The position numbers and the translations under genes are program-made. The notes under the pieces were generated by a model. The model searched no databases. It had not been told where the DNA came from and worked only from the letters and a program-made list of their open reading frames with translations. A DNA stretch of 55,349 nt from Actinoplanes oryzae (GTDB taxonomy: Bacteria; Actinomycetota; Actinomycetes; Mycobacteriales; Micromonosporaceae). Shown piece by piece: positions 7,786 to 16,218 of the stretch; the stretch's first letter is position 1, and each line of letters opens with the position of its first letter. Location: contig NZ_JAUQWH010000046.1 of assembly GCF_030757795.1 (NCBI RefSeq), positions 1 to 55,349 of the forward strand. The letters run 5' to 3'.

Positions 7786-8012
7786 TGTAGCTCGCCAGGG
7801 CTCCCTGGACGACAAAAGCGCGCTCGACGCGACGGGGCGTGCGCGGCTTCGCGCAGCCTGCGAGGCGTCTGACGAGGCCCGGCGCCGGGCTTAGCGCGTC
7901 CGCGGCGTGCTGGCTGCGGCTCTCTGAAAAGTCGCGGCGCCGGGCATGCGCGAGCCCGATCTCCGGCAGGCGCCCTCGTCGACGTGGATCAGCCCTTTGT
8001 CGGGAGTGCTGC
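7786..8012. other. Intergenic stretch with no recognisable feature
   Basis: 227 bases between the HxlR gene and the stop of the convergent hemolysin-III gene. I see no convincing ORF, RNA gene or terminator with a T-run. The block CGGCGCCGGGC occurs twice (near 7880 and 7938). Confidence 0.4.
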
Positions 8013-8690
8013 TCAGGCGTACAGGGTGAAGTAGATCGCTACGTGGTGGCAGATGGCGGCGACCAGCGTGCAGGCGTGGAAGAACTCGTGGTGGCCGAAG
8101 ACGGTGGGCCAGGGGTTGGGCCGGCGCAGGGCGTAGAAGACCGCGCCCACGCTGTAGATGACGCCGCCGACGATCAGCAGGACCAGGGCCGTGACGCCGC
8201 CCTTGTGCAGGATGTCCGGGAGGATCGCGACGGCGGCCCAGCCGAGGGCCAGATAGAGCGGCGCGCCCACCCACCGGGGCAGGTGCGGCCAGATGCTCTT
8301 GAGGGCGACGCCGCCGACGGCGCCGGCCCAGATGAGGCTCAGCATGAGCGTGCGCTTGCTGCCGTCGATCAGGAGCCAGATGAACGGCGTGTAGGTGCCC
8401 GCGATGAAGATGAAGATCATCGAGTGGTCGAGCCGACGCATGATCTGATAGCCGCGCTCCGACCACACGCGGCGGTGATAGAGCGCGCTGATGCCGAAGA
8501 GCCCCAGCACCGTCAGGCTGTAGATCAAGCAGCTCAGGAACGGCGCCATGCCCGGTCGCGAGGCCGCGATCGAGCACAGCACCGCTCCGCACGCGAGCGC
8601 GACGAAGAAGGCGTACTGATGCAACCGGCCTCGCAAACGCGGCTTGCCGAGATCAGCAGGCTTCATCTGAAACGGGGCTGACGTCGTCAC
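8013..8690 (-). CDS. trhA: Hemolysin III / PAQR family membrane protein (TrhA-like)
   Basis: 225 residues with seven predicted membrane helices. Family marks are SALYHRRVW after the second helix, LDHSMIFIFIAGTYTPF, and HHEFFHACTLVAAICHHVAIY at the end, giving the conserved Ser, Asp and His residues of the zinc-binding PAQR/CREST core. Bacterial members affect membrane lipid homeostasis; haemolytic activity is only historical naming. The ATG at 8690 comes shortly before a divergent promoter-free gap to the next minus-strand gene. Probably monocistronic. Confidence 0.92.
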   Translation of the reverse strand: MTTSAPFQMKPADLGKPRLRGRLHQYAFFVALACGAVLCSIAASRPGMAPFLSCLIYSLTVLGLFGISALYHRRVWSERGYQIMRRLDHSMIFIFIAGTYTPFIWLLIDGSKRTLMLSLIWAGAVGGVALKSIWPHLPRWVGAPLYLALGWAAVAILPDILHKGGVTALVLLIVGGVIYSVGAVFYALRRPNPWPTVFGHHEFFHACTLVAAICHHVAIYFTLYA

Positions 8691-8731
8691 GATCCCAGGT
8701 TACGGCACCGTAGGTTACTGGCAAGTAGAGA

Positions 8732-10507
8732 TCATGCGTCGAGACCCCGCAGAATGAGCGGCAGGCGGGCCGGAGCGGCCGGGTCGATGACGATCGGCAC
8801 ACCCCAGTCCTGCCGGGTCAGGTGACAGGCGGCGTGCTCGACGTCGGCGTCGCACGTGGCCGCCTGGGCGACGACTTGCAGCACGCCCTTCGGCACGGCG
8901 GGGTTGAGCACCAGGCGACGCGACAGATCGGTGCCCGTGCCCTCGCCCTCGAGCAGCAGCTCCGGCGGCGCCGCCGACACCACGAGCTTGGTCGACGGCC
9001 CGAACGTCGTGTCGAGCTTCTGCCCCGGCGGCGGCGTGAACACGATGTCGAGCGTCACCTCGCCCGGTGCCAGGGGCGACGCCGGGCGCTCGGTGCGGTG
9101 TCGCTCGCCCTCGACCGTGCGGACGGCCCCCGGGGCGAGCTTGACCAGGCGGTGCGCGGCGGACTCCACCACGAACACGTCGCCCGCGCGCGTCACCAGC
9201 ACATCGCTCGGCTCCGCCAGCCCGGAGTCCACGGTGGAGACTTCCTCGGTGGCCGGGTCGTAGCGGCGTACGGCACCGTTGTAGGTGTCCGCCACCAGCA
9301 CGGAACCGTCCGGCAGCGCGGCCACCCCGAGCGGATGCTGCAACAGCGCCTGCTTCGCGGCGCCGTCGACGTGCCCGAAGTCGAAGAGTCCCTGCCCGAC
9401 CGCCGTGTGCAGCACCCCGTCCTCGATCCAGCGCAGCGCGGAGGTCTCGCTGTCGGCGATCCAGAGCCTGCCCTCGTACGCCGACAGGCCCGACGGCTGC
9501 GCCATCCACACGTCCGGAATCGGGCCGTCCCGCAGCGACTCCACGGTCGTGCCCGCGTAGATCCCCGTCGTGCCCTGCGCCGGATCGAACCACCACAGCT
9601 GGTGGATGCCGGCCATCGCGATGATCACCTTGTCGTCGAACCACGCGAGGTCCCACGGGGAGGAAAGGGCGATGCCGTCGTCGTCGGCCGAGCGCCACGG
9701 CCTGCCCGTGCCGGCCAGGGTCGTGACCTCGCCCGTCTCCAGGTCGACGCCGCGCAGCAGGTGGTTGACGGTGTCGGCCACGACGACGGTGCGCCCGTCG
9801 GGCAGCAGGCACAGCCCCTGCGGCTCGGAGAACGTCGCGGCGGTCGCGGGCCCGTCGGTGCGGCCCCGCTCGCCCGTGCCGATGCGGCGCACCAGCGTCT
9901 CGCCGTCCGCCTCGAGCTCCACAAGCGAGTGCCGGGCGGAGTCGGAGACGAGCAGCGTGCCGCCGGGCAGCTCGATCGCCTTGCCCGGGAAGCGCAGCAC
10001 GGTCTCGTCGGCCTGCGGCGCCACGTAGGGCCCGTCGCCCCGGTGCAGCGTGCCCTTGGCCTCGTGCGTGGCGATCAGCTCGTCCAGCAGCCGGGACAGC
10101 CCCTCGGCATGCCCCTCGCCGGCCATCGACGCGACGACGTAGCCCTCGGGGTCGATCACGCTGAGCGTCGGCCACGCCTTCGCCGCATACTGCTGCCACA
10201 TGGTCATGTCGGCGTCGTCCAGCACCGGGTGATGCACCCCGCAACGCTCGACGGCGGCAGCGAGGGCCGCGGGGTCGCGCTCGTGCTCGAACTTCGGCGA
10301 GTGGACCCCGATGACGACGAGGACGTCGCCGTATTTCTCCTCGAGCGGCCGCAGCTCGTCGAGCACGTGCAGGCAGTTGATGCAGCAGAAGGTCCAGAAG
10401 TCCAGGATCGCGATCTTGCCCCGGATGTCGGCGAGGTGCAGGTCCTTGCCGCCGGTGTTCAGCCAGCCTCGAGCCCGGAACTCGGGCGCCCGTACGCGCG
10501 CGTTCAT
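8732..10507 (-). CDS. Thioredoxin-like/NHL-repeat protein, NHLRC2-like
   Basis: 591 residues. Residues ~1-150 form a thioredoxin-fold domain with FCCINCLHVLDEL (C41-C42-I-N-C45), the signature of NHLRC2-type proteins in place of the usual CxxC. Residues ~165-460 form an NHL beta-propeller with repeats such as FSEPQGLCLLPDGRTVVVADTVNHLLR and LQHPLGVAALPDGSVLVADTYNGAVRR. The last ~120 residues are a beta-sandwich-like domain. No signal peptide, so cytoplasmic. Animal NHLRC2 has the same order of domains; the bacterial role is unknown but thiol chemistry on a propeller-bound partner is a fair guess. Confidence 0.9.
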   Translation of the reverse strand: MNARVRAPEFRARGWLNTGGKDLHLADIRGKIAILDFWTFCCINCLHVLDELRPLEEKYGDVLVVIGVHSPKFEHERDPAALAAAVERCGVHHPVLDDADMTMWQQYAAKAWPTLSVIDPEGYVVASMAGEGHAEGLSRLLDELIATHEAKGTLHRGDGPYVAPQADETVLRFPGKAIELPGGTLLVSDSARHSLVELEADGETLVRRIGTGERGRTDGPATAATFSEPQGLCLLPDGRTVVVADTVNHLLRGVDLETGEVTTLAGTGRPWRSADDDGIALSSPWDLAWFDDKVIIAMAGIHQLWWFDPAQGTTGIYAGTTVESLRDGPIPDVWMAQPSGLSAYEGRLWIADSETSALRWIEDGVLHTAVGQGLFDFGHVDGAAKQALLQHPLGVAALPDGSVLVADTYNGAVRRYDPATEEVSTVDSGLAEPSDVLVTRAGDVFVVESAAHRLVKLAPGAVRTVEGERHRTERPASPLAPGEVTLDIVFTPPPGQKLDTTFGPSTKLVVSAAPPELLLEGEGTGTDLSRRLVLNPAVPKGVLQVVAQAATCDADVEHAACHLTRQDWGVPIVIDPAAPARLPLILRGLDA

Positions 10508-10653
10508 GACGCCAATCGTGCCGCAGATCCGGCGCCGGACGGGGTCGGGGGTGACGGACGCCTCTTCCGCTGGGCGTGTCGCCGGGCCCTCGATCTCGAC
10601 GGTCGCGCGGACTCCCGGAGACGGCGCGACGAAGCCCAGTGCGCCGTTCCCCG

Positions 10654-10709
10654 CCGAGAGGCGCTGGCCTACGAGCAGTCGCCGAGAGGCGCTGGCCTAC
10701 GAGCGCTCG
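10654..10709. repeat. 28-base tandem duplication
   Basis: Two adjacent 28-base copies beginning CCGAGAGGCGCTGGCCTACG that differ only near their ends. They lie in the 244-base gap between two minus-strand genes (10508-10751), where no ORF or clear terminator is visible. Confidence 0.8.
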
Positions 10710-10751
10710 CCGAGCTCGCCGTCCCTGGGGAGGCCGGCGGCCCGGCGGGCG

Positions 10752-13700
10752 TCAGGTACGGGGCTTCAGGCAGAGCACCTGCGTCTTGTCGCCGGTCGGG
10801 TTGAGGACGAACGGCTGGTTGGCGTCCGGGCACTGCTTGTTGGAGTCCACCACGGCGACCACCTCGAACGAGCCCGCGTCGCCGCACGTGGCGGTCACCG
10901 CCTTGTCACCGTCGCGCTTGACGCACTCGCCGACGCTGGCCGAGAAGCCGCCGTCACCGGAGCTGCGGGCGATGAGCCAGGTGACCCCGATCGCCGCGCC
11001 GACCAGCAGGCCGGCGGTCAGGATGACGGCGAGGAGCACGGGCAGGACCCGGACGTTCGAGTCGGGCTTCGCCGGCTCCGCGGGGGTCTCCGGCGTGAAC
11101 GAGTTGAAGCGGTCCTGGTCGATCTCCTGGGAGGTGCCGGGCCAGCTGGCCGTCTCCTCCGGCGGCGGCGTCACCGTCGCCCGGCTGGCCGGGCTCGTGA
11201 ACGTCGAGCCGCCCGACCGCTGCCCGAACGGCTGCCCGGAGTCCGGGCCGAACCCGCTGTCCGGTCGCTGCCCGAACGGCTCGGCCCCGAACCCGCTGTC
11301 GGCCCGCTGACCGTACGTCTGCGGGTCCGAGCCCGGGAACGCGTTCTCCGGGCGCTGGCCGAAGAGCTGCGTCGAGTCACCCTGAACCGGGAAGTCGTCG
11401 CGGGGCGGCGGGGAGTGCAGCGCCGGCGCCGGAACGTACGGCTGCTCCTGCCCGCGGCCCGCCACGTCGGTGGTGTGCTCGGTGAAGTCGGGCGGCATCG
11501 TGCGGCTGGCCGGGTTGCCCGGGACGGGGCCGGGGTGGCTCGGCTGACCGGGGCCGCCGCGGCCGGCGATGTCCGAGGTGAACTCGCTGAACGGGTTGCC
11601 GTCCTGGTAACCCTGCCCCGAAGCGGCAGCGCCGCCGGAGTAGGCCTGTCCGGACGTCGGCGCGCTCTGCGGGAAGGCCTGCCCGGAGGTCGGAGCGCTC
11701 TGCGGGTACGCCTGCCCGGACGAGAAGCCCTGGTCGTGCTGGCTCTCGGAGTCGTGCCCGGCCGGCTGCCCGTAGGTCTGGCCCTGCGACTGCCCGAAGC
11801 CGTCGTCCTGCTGCCCGAAGACGTTGCCGTCGCCCTGCCCCGGGCCGTGCGGCTCGCTCGAGGACTGGCCGAACGGGTCGTCCTGCGAGTGGCCGTAGGT
11901 CCCGCCCTGCGGCTGGCCGTAGGTCCCCGGGGTGTGCGGACCGGACTCGGCGGGCTGGGCGGACGTCGGCGCGCCGGGCTGGTCGGCGCCGAAGGGCTGC
12001 CCCGGAGCGGACGGCTGCGCCTGGCCGGGCACGCTGACCCGCGCACTCGCGCTCGCACGGCCGGACACGCGGGCCGCGCCTTGAGCGCCGCCCGAGGTCG
12101 GAGCCGCGCCGTAACTGCCGGCCGCGGGAGCCGCCGATGCGCCCTGCGGCCCGGAGGTGGGAGCCGACGCGCCGTGCGGGCCCGAGGTCGGAGCGGGCGT
12201 GCCGTAAGCACCCGACGAGGTGGGAGCGGGCGTGCCGTAAGCGCCGGAGGAGGTGGGCGCAGGGTCCGTGGCGGTCGGCGTGCCGTACGTGCCGCCCTGG
12301 TCGCCACCGCCGAAGCCGCTGCCCTCATCAGCCGCCCCGAAAGGCGACCGCTCCTCCCCAGCACCGAACGGCGCACGGTCGTCCGAGGAACCGAACGACC
12401 CACGATCGTCCCCGGCACCGAACGGCGCATGATCGTCCGCGGAACCGAACGACCCACGGTCGTTCGAGGAGCCGAACGAAGCACGGTCGTCCGCGGAACC
12501 GAACGACGCACGGTCGTCCGCGGAACCGAACGCGCCACGGTCATCGGCAGAGCCGAACGCCCCGCGATCGTCCGCGGCACCGAACTGCGCATGATCGTCC
12601 GAGGAGCCGAACGGCCCACGGTCGTCAGCGGAGCCGAACGATGCGAAGGACGAGGGAGCCGCACTCGCGGACGACGCCGAGGGAGAGCCGAAGGGCGCGG
12701 CGTCGGGCGAGCTGTCGCCGGATTCCTGCACCGGCTCACTGACGGCGGGCCGCCCGTACACCCGGGCCTGCGGGGGTGCCGCCGGAGCCTGCTCCTCGGG
12801 CTCGGCCGGAGGCGCGACCCGGCTCGCGACGGGCACCGAGGCGCTGGCGGTCGCCGGGCGGGCGGCACCCTGGGCGGGCTCGGCCGGCTCGGGATCGCGC
12901 GGCTGGGGCACCGCGGAGGGGCGCTGCTCGGCCACGGCGGGAGCGCCCCCGGTGCCGAGGGAGGCACCCGGGACACGCTGGGGGTAGCCACCGCTGCCGC
13001 CGGGTGTGTCGGCGGCGGCAGGCGCGCTGGTGGGCTGCCCGGCGCCGGGGTCGTCGAACGAGGCGCCCGGCACCCGCTGCGGATAGCCCTGGCGGGCCGC
13101 GGCGTCGTCCTCCAGGGTGGCCGGCCGGCCGCTGAAGGGACTGCCGGCGGGCTGGCCGAACGGCTGCTCGGTGGGCTGGCTGCCCTGCTCCGGCGCGTCG
13201 GGCTTGCCGAAGAGCGAGCTGTCGGGCGAGGCGCCGAACGGGCTCTCGCTGCCGCGCAGGCCGGGGAAGCTGGCGCCGTCGCCGGCGGAATTGCCACGCA
13301 GCGGGAAGCTGGCGCCCTCGGGCGCGTCGCCGCGGACCGGGAAGCCGCCGGCCTCGGGCGCGCGCGGGGGACTGTCCGGAAGGTCGGTGAGGGTGGCGCC
13401 GGGCACGCGGATGCGCTGGTCGCCGAAGGCCGAGAGGCCCGGCTGGCGCTCACCCTGCGGCGCGGCACCGGCACCGGTGCCACGGTCGAACGGGCCGCGG
13501 GCCTCGCCGGGGGACCGGCGCGGCAGGTCCGGGTTGGCGCCGAGGCGCTGCGGCTCCGGCGCGGCGGTGGCGGGCGCGGAGCGCACGGGCGTGAAGCCGT
13601 TGAACTCGCTGACCGGGTTGGTCAGGTTGCCACCGGCCGAACCGGGGTTGCGCTGCGGGAGCTGGTCGCCCTGCGCCTGGCGGAACGAGCCCTCGGTCGG

Positions 13701-14078
13701 GATCGGGGGCGTCCAGCCGGACGACGGGACCGGGGGACCGGCCGGGGTCGCGCGCGGGGGCTCGCCGGCCTGCTGGGCGTCCGCGGCCCGGGCGGAACCG
13801 GAGGAGAGGAACTGGGCGGCGGCCGACCCGAAGGTGGACCCGCCGGTGGAGGGCTGCTGCCCGGCCGGTGGCACCGCGGGCACCACGAACGGCGAGCCGC
13901 CGTCGGGCGCGGCCTGCGGCGGCGGCGCGTACGCACTGGGCGGCGAGCCCTGGGCGTGCGGGTACGAAGGACTGCCCTCGGAGTCGGCAGGCGGGAAGGC
14001 GTCGGCACCGAACGGCTCGGCTCCGCCGCCCGACATGGCCCCCGGCTGCCTGCCGGCGTGCTGGCCCTCGGACGTCAT
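10752..14078 (-). CDS. Large disordered membrane protein with LppU-like C-terminal domain
   Basis: 1108 residues from MTSEGQHAGRQPG; GGAGG five bases upstream decides the start. Residues ~1-1000 are low complexity, rich in Gly, Ser, Pro, Gln, Asp and Phe, with nested repeats: about ten copies of a DDR-x-x-FGS-x decapeptide (12330-12640 in DNA), PTSSGAYGTPA units, and FGQRPDSGFG units. Near residue 1010 one transmembrane helix (VLPVLLAVILTAGLLVGAAIGVTWLIA) is followed by an ~70-residue outer domain with four cysteines (VGECVKRD, ATCGDAG, KQCPDA, VLCLKP), the pattern of LppU/SCO3897-type domains. Function unknown. The long cytoplasmic tail suggests a multivalent scaffold at the membrane. Confidence 0.82.
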   Translation of the reverse strand: MTSEGQHAGRQPGAMSGGGAEPFGADAFPPADSEGSPSYPHAQGSPPSAYAPPPQAAPDGGSPFVVPAVPPAGQQPSTGGSTFGSAAAQFLSSGSARAADAQQAGEPPRATPAGPPVPSSGWTPPIPTEGSFRQAQGDQLPQRNPGSAGGNLTNPVSEFNGFTPVRSAPATAAPEPQRLGANPDLPRRSPGEARGPFDRGTGAGAAPQGERQPGLSAFGDQRIRVPGATLTDLPDSPPRAPEAGGFPVRGDAPEGASFPLRGNSAGDGASFPGLRGSESPFGASPDSSLFGKPDAPEQGSQPTEQPFGQPAGSPFSGRPATLEDDAAARQGYPQRVPGASFDDPGAGQPTSAPAAADTPGGSGGYPQRVPGASLGTGGAPAVAEQRPSAVPQPRDPEPAEPAQGAARPATASASVPVASRVAPPAEPEEQAPAAPPQARVYGRPAVSEPVQESGDSSPDAAPFGSPSASSASAAPSSFASFGSADDRGPFGSSDDHAQFGAADDRGAFGSADDRGAFGSADDRASFGSADDRASFGSSNDRGSFGSADDHAPFGAGDDRGSFGSSDDRAPFGAGEERSPFGAADEGSGFGGGDQGGTYGTPTATDPAPTSSGAYGTPAPTSSGAYGTPAPTSGPHGASAPTSGPQGASAAPAAGSYGAAPTSGGAQGAARVSGRASASARVSVPGQAQPSAPGQPFGADQPGAPTSAQPAESGPHTPGTYGQPQGGTYGHSQDDPFGQSSSEPHGPGQGDGNVFGQQDDGFGQSQGQTYGQPAGHDSESQHDQGFSSGQAYPQSAPTSGQAFPQSAPTSGQAYSGGAAASGQGYQDGNPFSEFTSDIAGRGGPGQPSHPGPVPGNPASRTMPPDFTEHTTDVAGRGQEQPYVPAPALHSPPPRDDFPVQGDSTQLFGQRPENAFPGSDPQTYGQRADSGFGAEPFGQRPDSGFGPDSGQPFGQRSGGSTFTSPASRATVTPPPEETASWPGTSQEIDQDRFNSFTPETPAEPAKPDSNVRVLPVLLAVILTAGLLVGAAIGVTWLIARSSGDGGFSASVGECVKRDGDKAVTATCGDAGSFEVVAVVDSNKQCPDANQPFVLNPTGDKTQVLCLKPRT
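12330..12640. repeat. In-frame 30-base tandem repeat (decapeptide DDRxxFGSx)
   Basis: About ten imperfect 30-base units inside the large disordered protein encode variants of DDRGAFGSA, DDRASFGSA, DDHAPFGAG and EERSPFGAA. Copies are close at the DNA level, which suggests recent expansion or contraction. Confidence 0.85.
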
Positions 14079-14543
14079 AACCGCCTCCTCCATGACTGTC
14101 GGCCGTGCGAGCTGGGGCACGGACGCGGCCGACCTTGCAGAGCTGGGTATGACCCAGGCCATCGCGCCTCGGCCGGCCGAGCCGGGGCGGGTGACCGTGC
14201 CCAACCGTACCGGGCGTTGCCGACAGCCGGAATCCCGGTGTACGCCGTCTGGAGTGGCCGACGTGCGGGAAATTAACCGGACGTGATCATCCACACATAG
14301 GACAAATGCGGGCGTACTCGGGCGGATCTCGGCCTGTGCGGCAAACTCATGGCTGTTTCGGTGAGCCGTCTGTGGCGAGAAGATTCCTCGCGGCCGGGAT
14401 TTCCGGTCAACGCTCCTGTACGGACAGTGAATAAAACGAGGCCCCGACCGGCAATCGGTCGGGGCCTCGGCTGCCCGCGCCGACCGGGAGGCGATCGGCG
14501 GAAGCGGGCGAAGTGGCCGGCCCGGAGCGGCGGGCCGAGCCGA
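14079..14543. other. Intergenic stretch: upstream region of the disordered protein, and a terminator
   Basis: 465 bases between two minus-strand genes. The part near 14079-14330 should hold the promoter for the large protein gene; the part near 14437-14469 is the terminator of the small gene at 14544. I see no further ORF. Confidence 0.5.
14437..14469 (-). terminator. Rho-independent terminator of the 46-residue gene
   Basis: A perfect 14-base stem (CGAGGCCCCGACCG with its complement) around a five-base loop. On the minus strand it is followed by TTTTATTC, so it terminates transcription of the gene at 14544-14684. Confidence 0.88.
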
Positions 14544-14684
14544 TCAGAAGATGCGCTGCCGCTGGGCGAAGATGGCGAGCTCGTCCCGCATGGCGCGGGT
14601 CGGCGCCGCGCTCATGGCCCGCTCGATGGCCCGAGCGTCACGCTTGGCAATGCGGCGGTTACGGATGCGGTCGATGGTGCTCAT
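14544..14684 (-). CDS. Small basic hypothetical protein
   Basis: 46 residues, MSTIDRIRNRRIAKRDARA then a C-terminal IERAMSAAPTRAMRDELAIF. It is too short for most gene finders but has a GGGGGAG ribosome binding site about 12 bases upstream and its own strong terminator. It is predicted to be one long amphipathic helical pair, rich in Arg. Similar short proteins are, as I recall, common in Micromonosporaceae. Function unknown; a nucleic-acid or protein-binding peptide is possible. Confidence 0.7.
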   Translation of the reverse strand: MSTIDRIRNRRIAKRDARAIERAMSAAPTRAMRDELAIFAQRQRIF

Positions 14685-14795
14685 CGCGGTGCTGCTCCCC
14701 CTGGCCTTCGTTGGCCGTGTCGGACGCGCCCGGAACTTCCGGCGCTGGATCCATTTAACCGCGCCGTAACCGGGAGTGCCAACGAATATGAGGGT

Positions 14796-14840
14796 GATCC
14801 CGCTTACTTGCCTTCGGATCGAAGGCAAGCAAGCGGGGTC
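14796..14840 (-). terminator. Long inverted repeat ending the 2-oxoacid dehydrogenase operon
   Basis: Two 20-base arms with only two mismatches surround a five-base loop (core CTTGCCTTC-GGATC-GAAGGCAAG). It begins 12 bases past the E2 stop on the minus strand, as a transcription terminator or 3'-end stabiliser. There is no good T-run. Confidence 0.7.
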
Positions 14841-14851
14841 AGCATCGAATG

Positions 14852-16213
14852 TCAGGTCCAGGCGAGCAGTGCGCCCTCCGGATCGGTGAGGAAGGCGCCG
14901 ATGTCCCGGAGGAACTTCGAGCCCAGCTCGCCGTCGACGATGCGGTGATCGAACGACAGGCCCAGCGTCGTGACCTGGCGAACCTTGATCTTGTCCTTGT
15001 GCACCCACGGCATCGGCCGGATCGCACCGAAGGCCAGGATCGCCGCCTCGCCCGGCGGCAGGATGGGCGTACCCGTGTCGACGCCGAAGACGCCGACGTT
15101 GGTGATCGAGAACGTCCCGCCCGCCATGTCCGCCGGCGGCGTCCTGCCCGACTTCGCGACCTGCACCAGGGCGTTGAGCGCATCGGCCAGCTCGCGCAGG
15201 GTCAGCCGCCCGGCGTCCTTGACGTTGGGCACGATGAGCCCGCGCTCGGTGGCCGCCGCGATGCCCAGGTTGACGTACTCCTTGACGACGATCTCGTTCG
15301 TCGCCGCCGACCACGTCGAGTTGACCATCGGATGCCGCTTGATCGCGAGCAGGACGGCCTTGGCGACCAGGAGCAGCGGCGAGACGCGCACGTCCCGGAA
15401 CTCCGGCCGGCCCTTCAGCCGCTCCAGCGCCTTCATCGAGCGCGTCATGTCCACGGTGAGGAACTCCGTGACGTGCGGCGCGGTGAAGGCGGAGGACACC
15501 ATGTTCTCGGCGGTGAGCTTCCGGACGCCCTTGATCGGCAGCCGCTGCTCACGTGCGGTGTCGAAGGATGGCGCGGCCACGGGGGCCGGAGCAACGGGCG
15601 CGGCGACCGCGGCCTGCAGGTCGTCGCGCGTGATCGACCCGAGCGGGCCCGTGCCGACGACGGTGGTCAGATCAACCCCCAGATCCTTCGCCAGCTTCCG
15701 TACGGGCGGCTTGGCGAGCACCGGCCCGGAACGAACAGCAGCCGGAGCGGGAGCAGCGGCAACGGGAGCCGCGGCAACGGCACCGGCACGCGGGCGGCGC
15801 TTCGCGGTGACGGTCCGCGGCCCGTACCCGACGAGAACAGCCGTCCGCCCACCCGGCGCCGGACCGCCGATCAGCCCGGGCTCGACGGCACCCTCGGCCG
15901 GCGCGACCTCCACGGCGGCCAGCGACTCCGCGGACGGCACCGGACCGGACGGCAGCGGCCCCGCGGACGGGTCGGTGTCGATGGACACGATGGTCGCGCC
16001 CACCTCGACCGTCGTACCCGCCTCGACATGGATGCGGGCGATCACGCCGCCCCACTTCGCGGGGATCTCGACCGCGGCCTTCGCCGTCTCGACCTCGACG
16101 ATCGGCTGGTTGAGCTCGATCGTGTCGCCGACCTCGACGAGCCAGGTGAGGATTTCGCCCTCGGTCAGGCCCTCGCCCAAGTCGGGCAGGGTGAACTCCT
16201 TGATGCGGGACAT
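14852..16213 (-). CDS. bkdC: 2-oxoacid dehydrogenase E2 component (lipoyl acyltransferase), BkdC-like
   Basis: 453 residues from MSRIKEFTLPDLGEGL, which is five bases after the E1beta stop. One lipoyl domain (residues 1-80) with the lipoylated Lys45 in VETAKAAVEIP; a Pro/Ala linker; a subunit-binding domain (VRKLAKDLGVDLTTVVGTGP, near 170-200); then the catalytic domain with SFDHRIVDGELG near residue 430, holding the His-x-x-x-Asp-Gly active site. It transfers the acyl group from E1 to CoA. The ETAKA lipoyl sequence and operon order favour the branched-chain complex of actinobacteria, though pyruvate cannot be excluded. The E3 gene is not in this window. Confidence 0.93.
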   Translation of the reverse strand: MSRIKEFTLPDLGEGLTEGEILTWLVEVGDTIELNQPIVEVETAKAAVEIPAKWGGVIARIHVEAGTTVEVGATIVSIDTDPSAGPLPSGPVPSAESLAAVEVAPAEGAVEPGLIGGPAPGGRTAVLVGYGPRTVTAKRRPRAGAVAAAPVAAAPAPAAVRSGPVLAKPPVRKLAKDLGVDLTTVVGTGPLGSITRDDLQAAVAAPVAPAPVAAPSFDTAREQRLPIKGVRKLTAENMVSSAFTAPHVTEFLTVDMTRSMKALERLKGRPEFRDVRVSPLLLVAKAVLLAIKRHPMVNSTWSAATNEIVVKEYVNLGIAAATERGLIVPNVKDAGRLTLRELADALNALVQVAKSGRTPPADMAGGTFSITNVGVFGVDTGTPILPPGEAAILAFGAIRPMPWVHKDKIKVRQVTTLGLSFDHRIVDGELGSKFLRDIGAFLTDPEGALLAWT

Positions 16214-16218
16214 CCGGG

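Noticed and set aside
7786..8012. Candidate small gene or terminator in this gap
   Set aside because: No ribosome binding site with a biased frame and no stem with a T-run.
10311..14276. 1321-codon open frame on the plus strand opposite the large disordered protein
   Set aside because: Its sequence is Arg/Gly/Ala-rich with repeats that mirror the decapeptide array. The minus-strand frame has the signal for start, helix and Cys domain, so it is the real gene.
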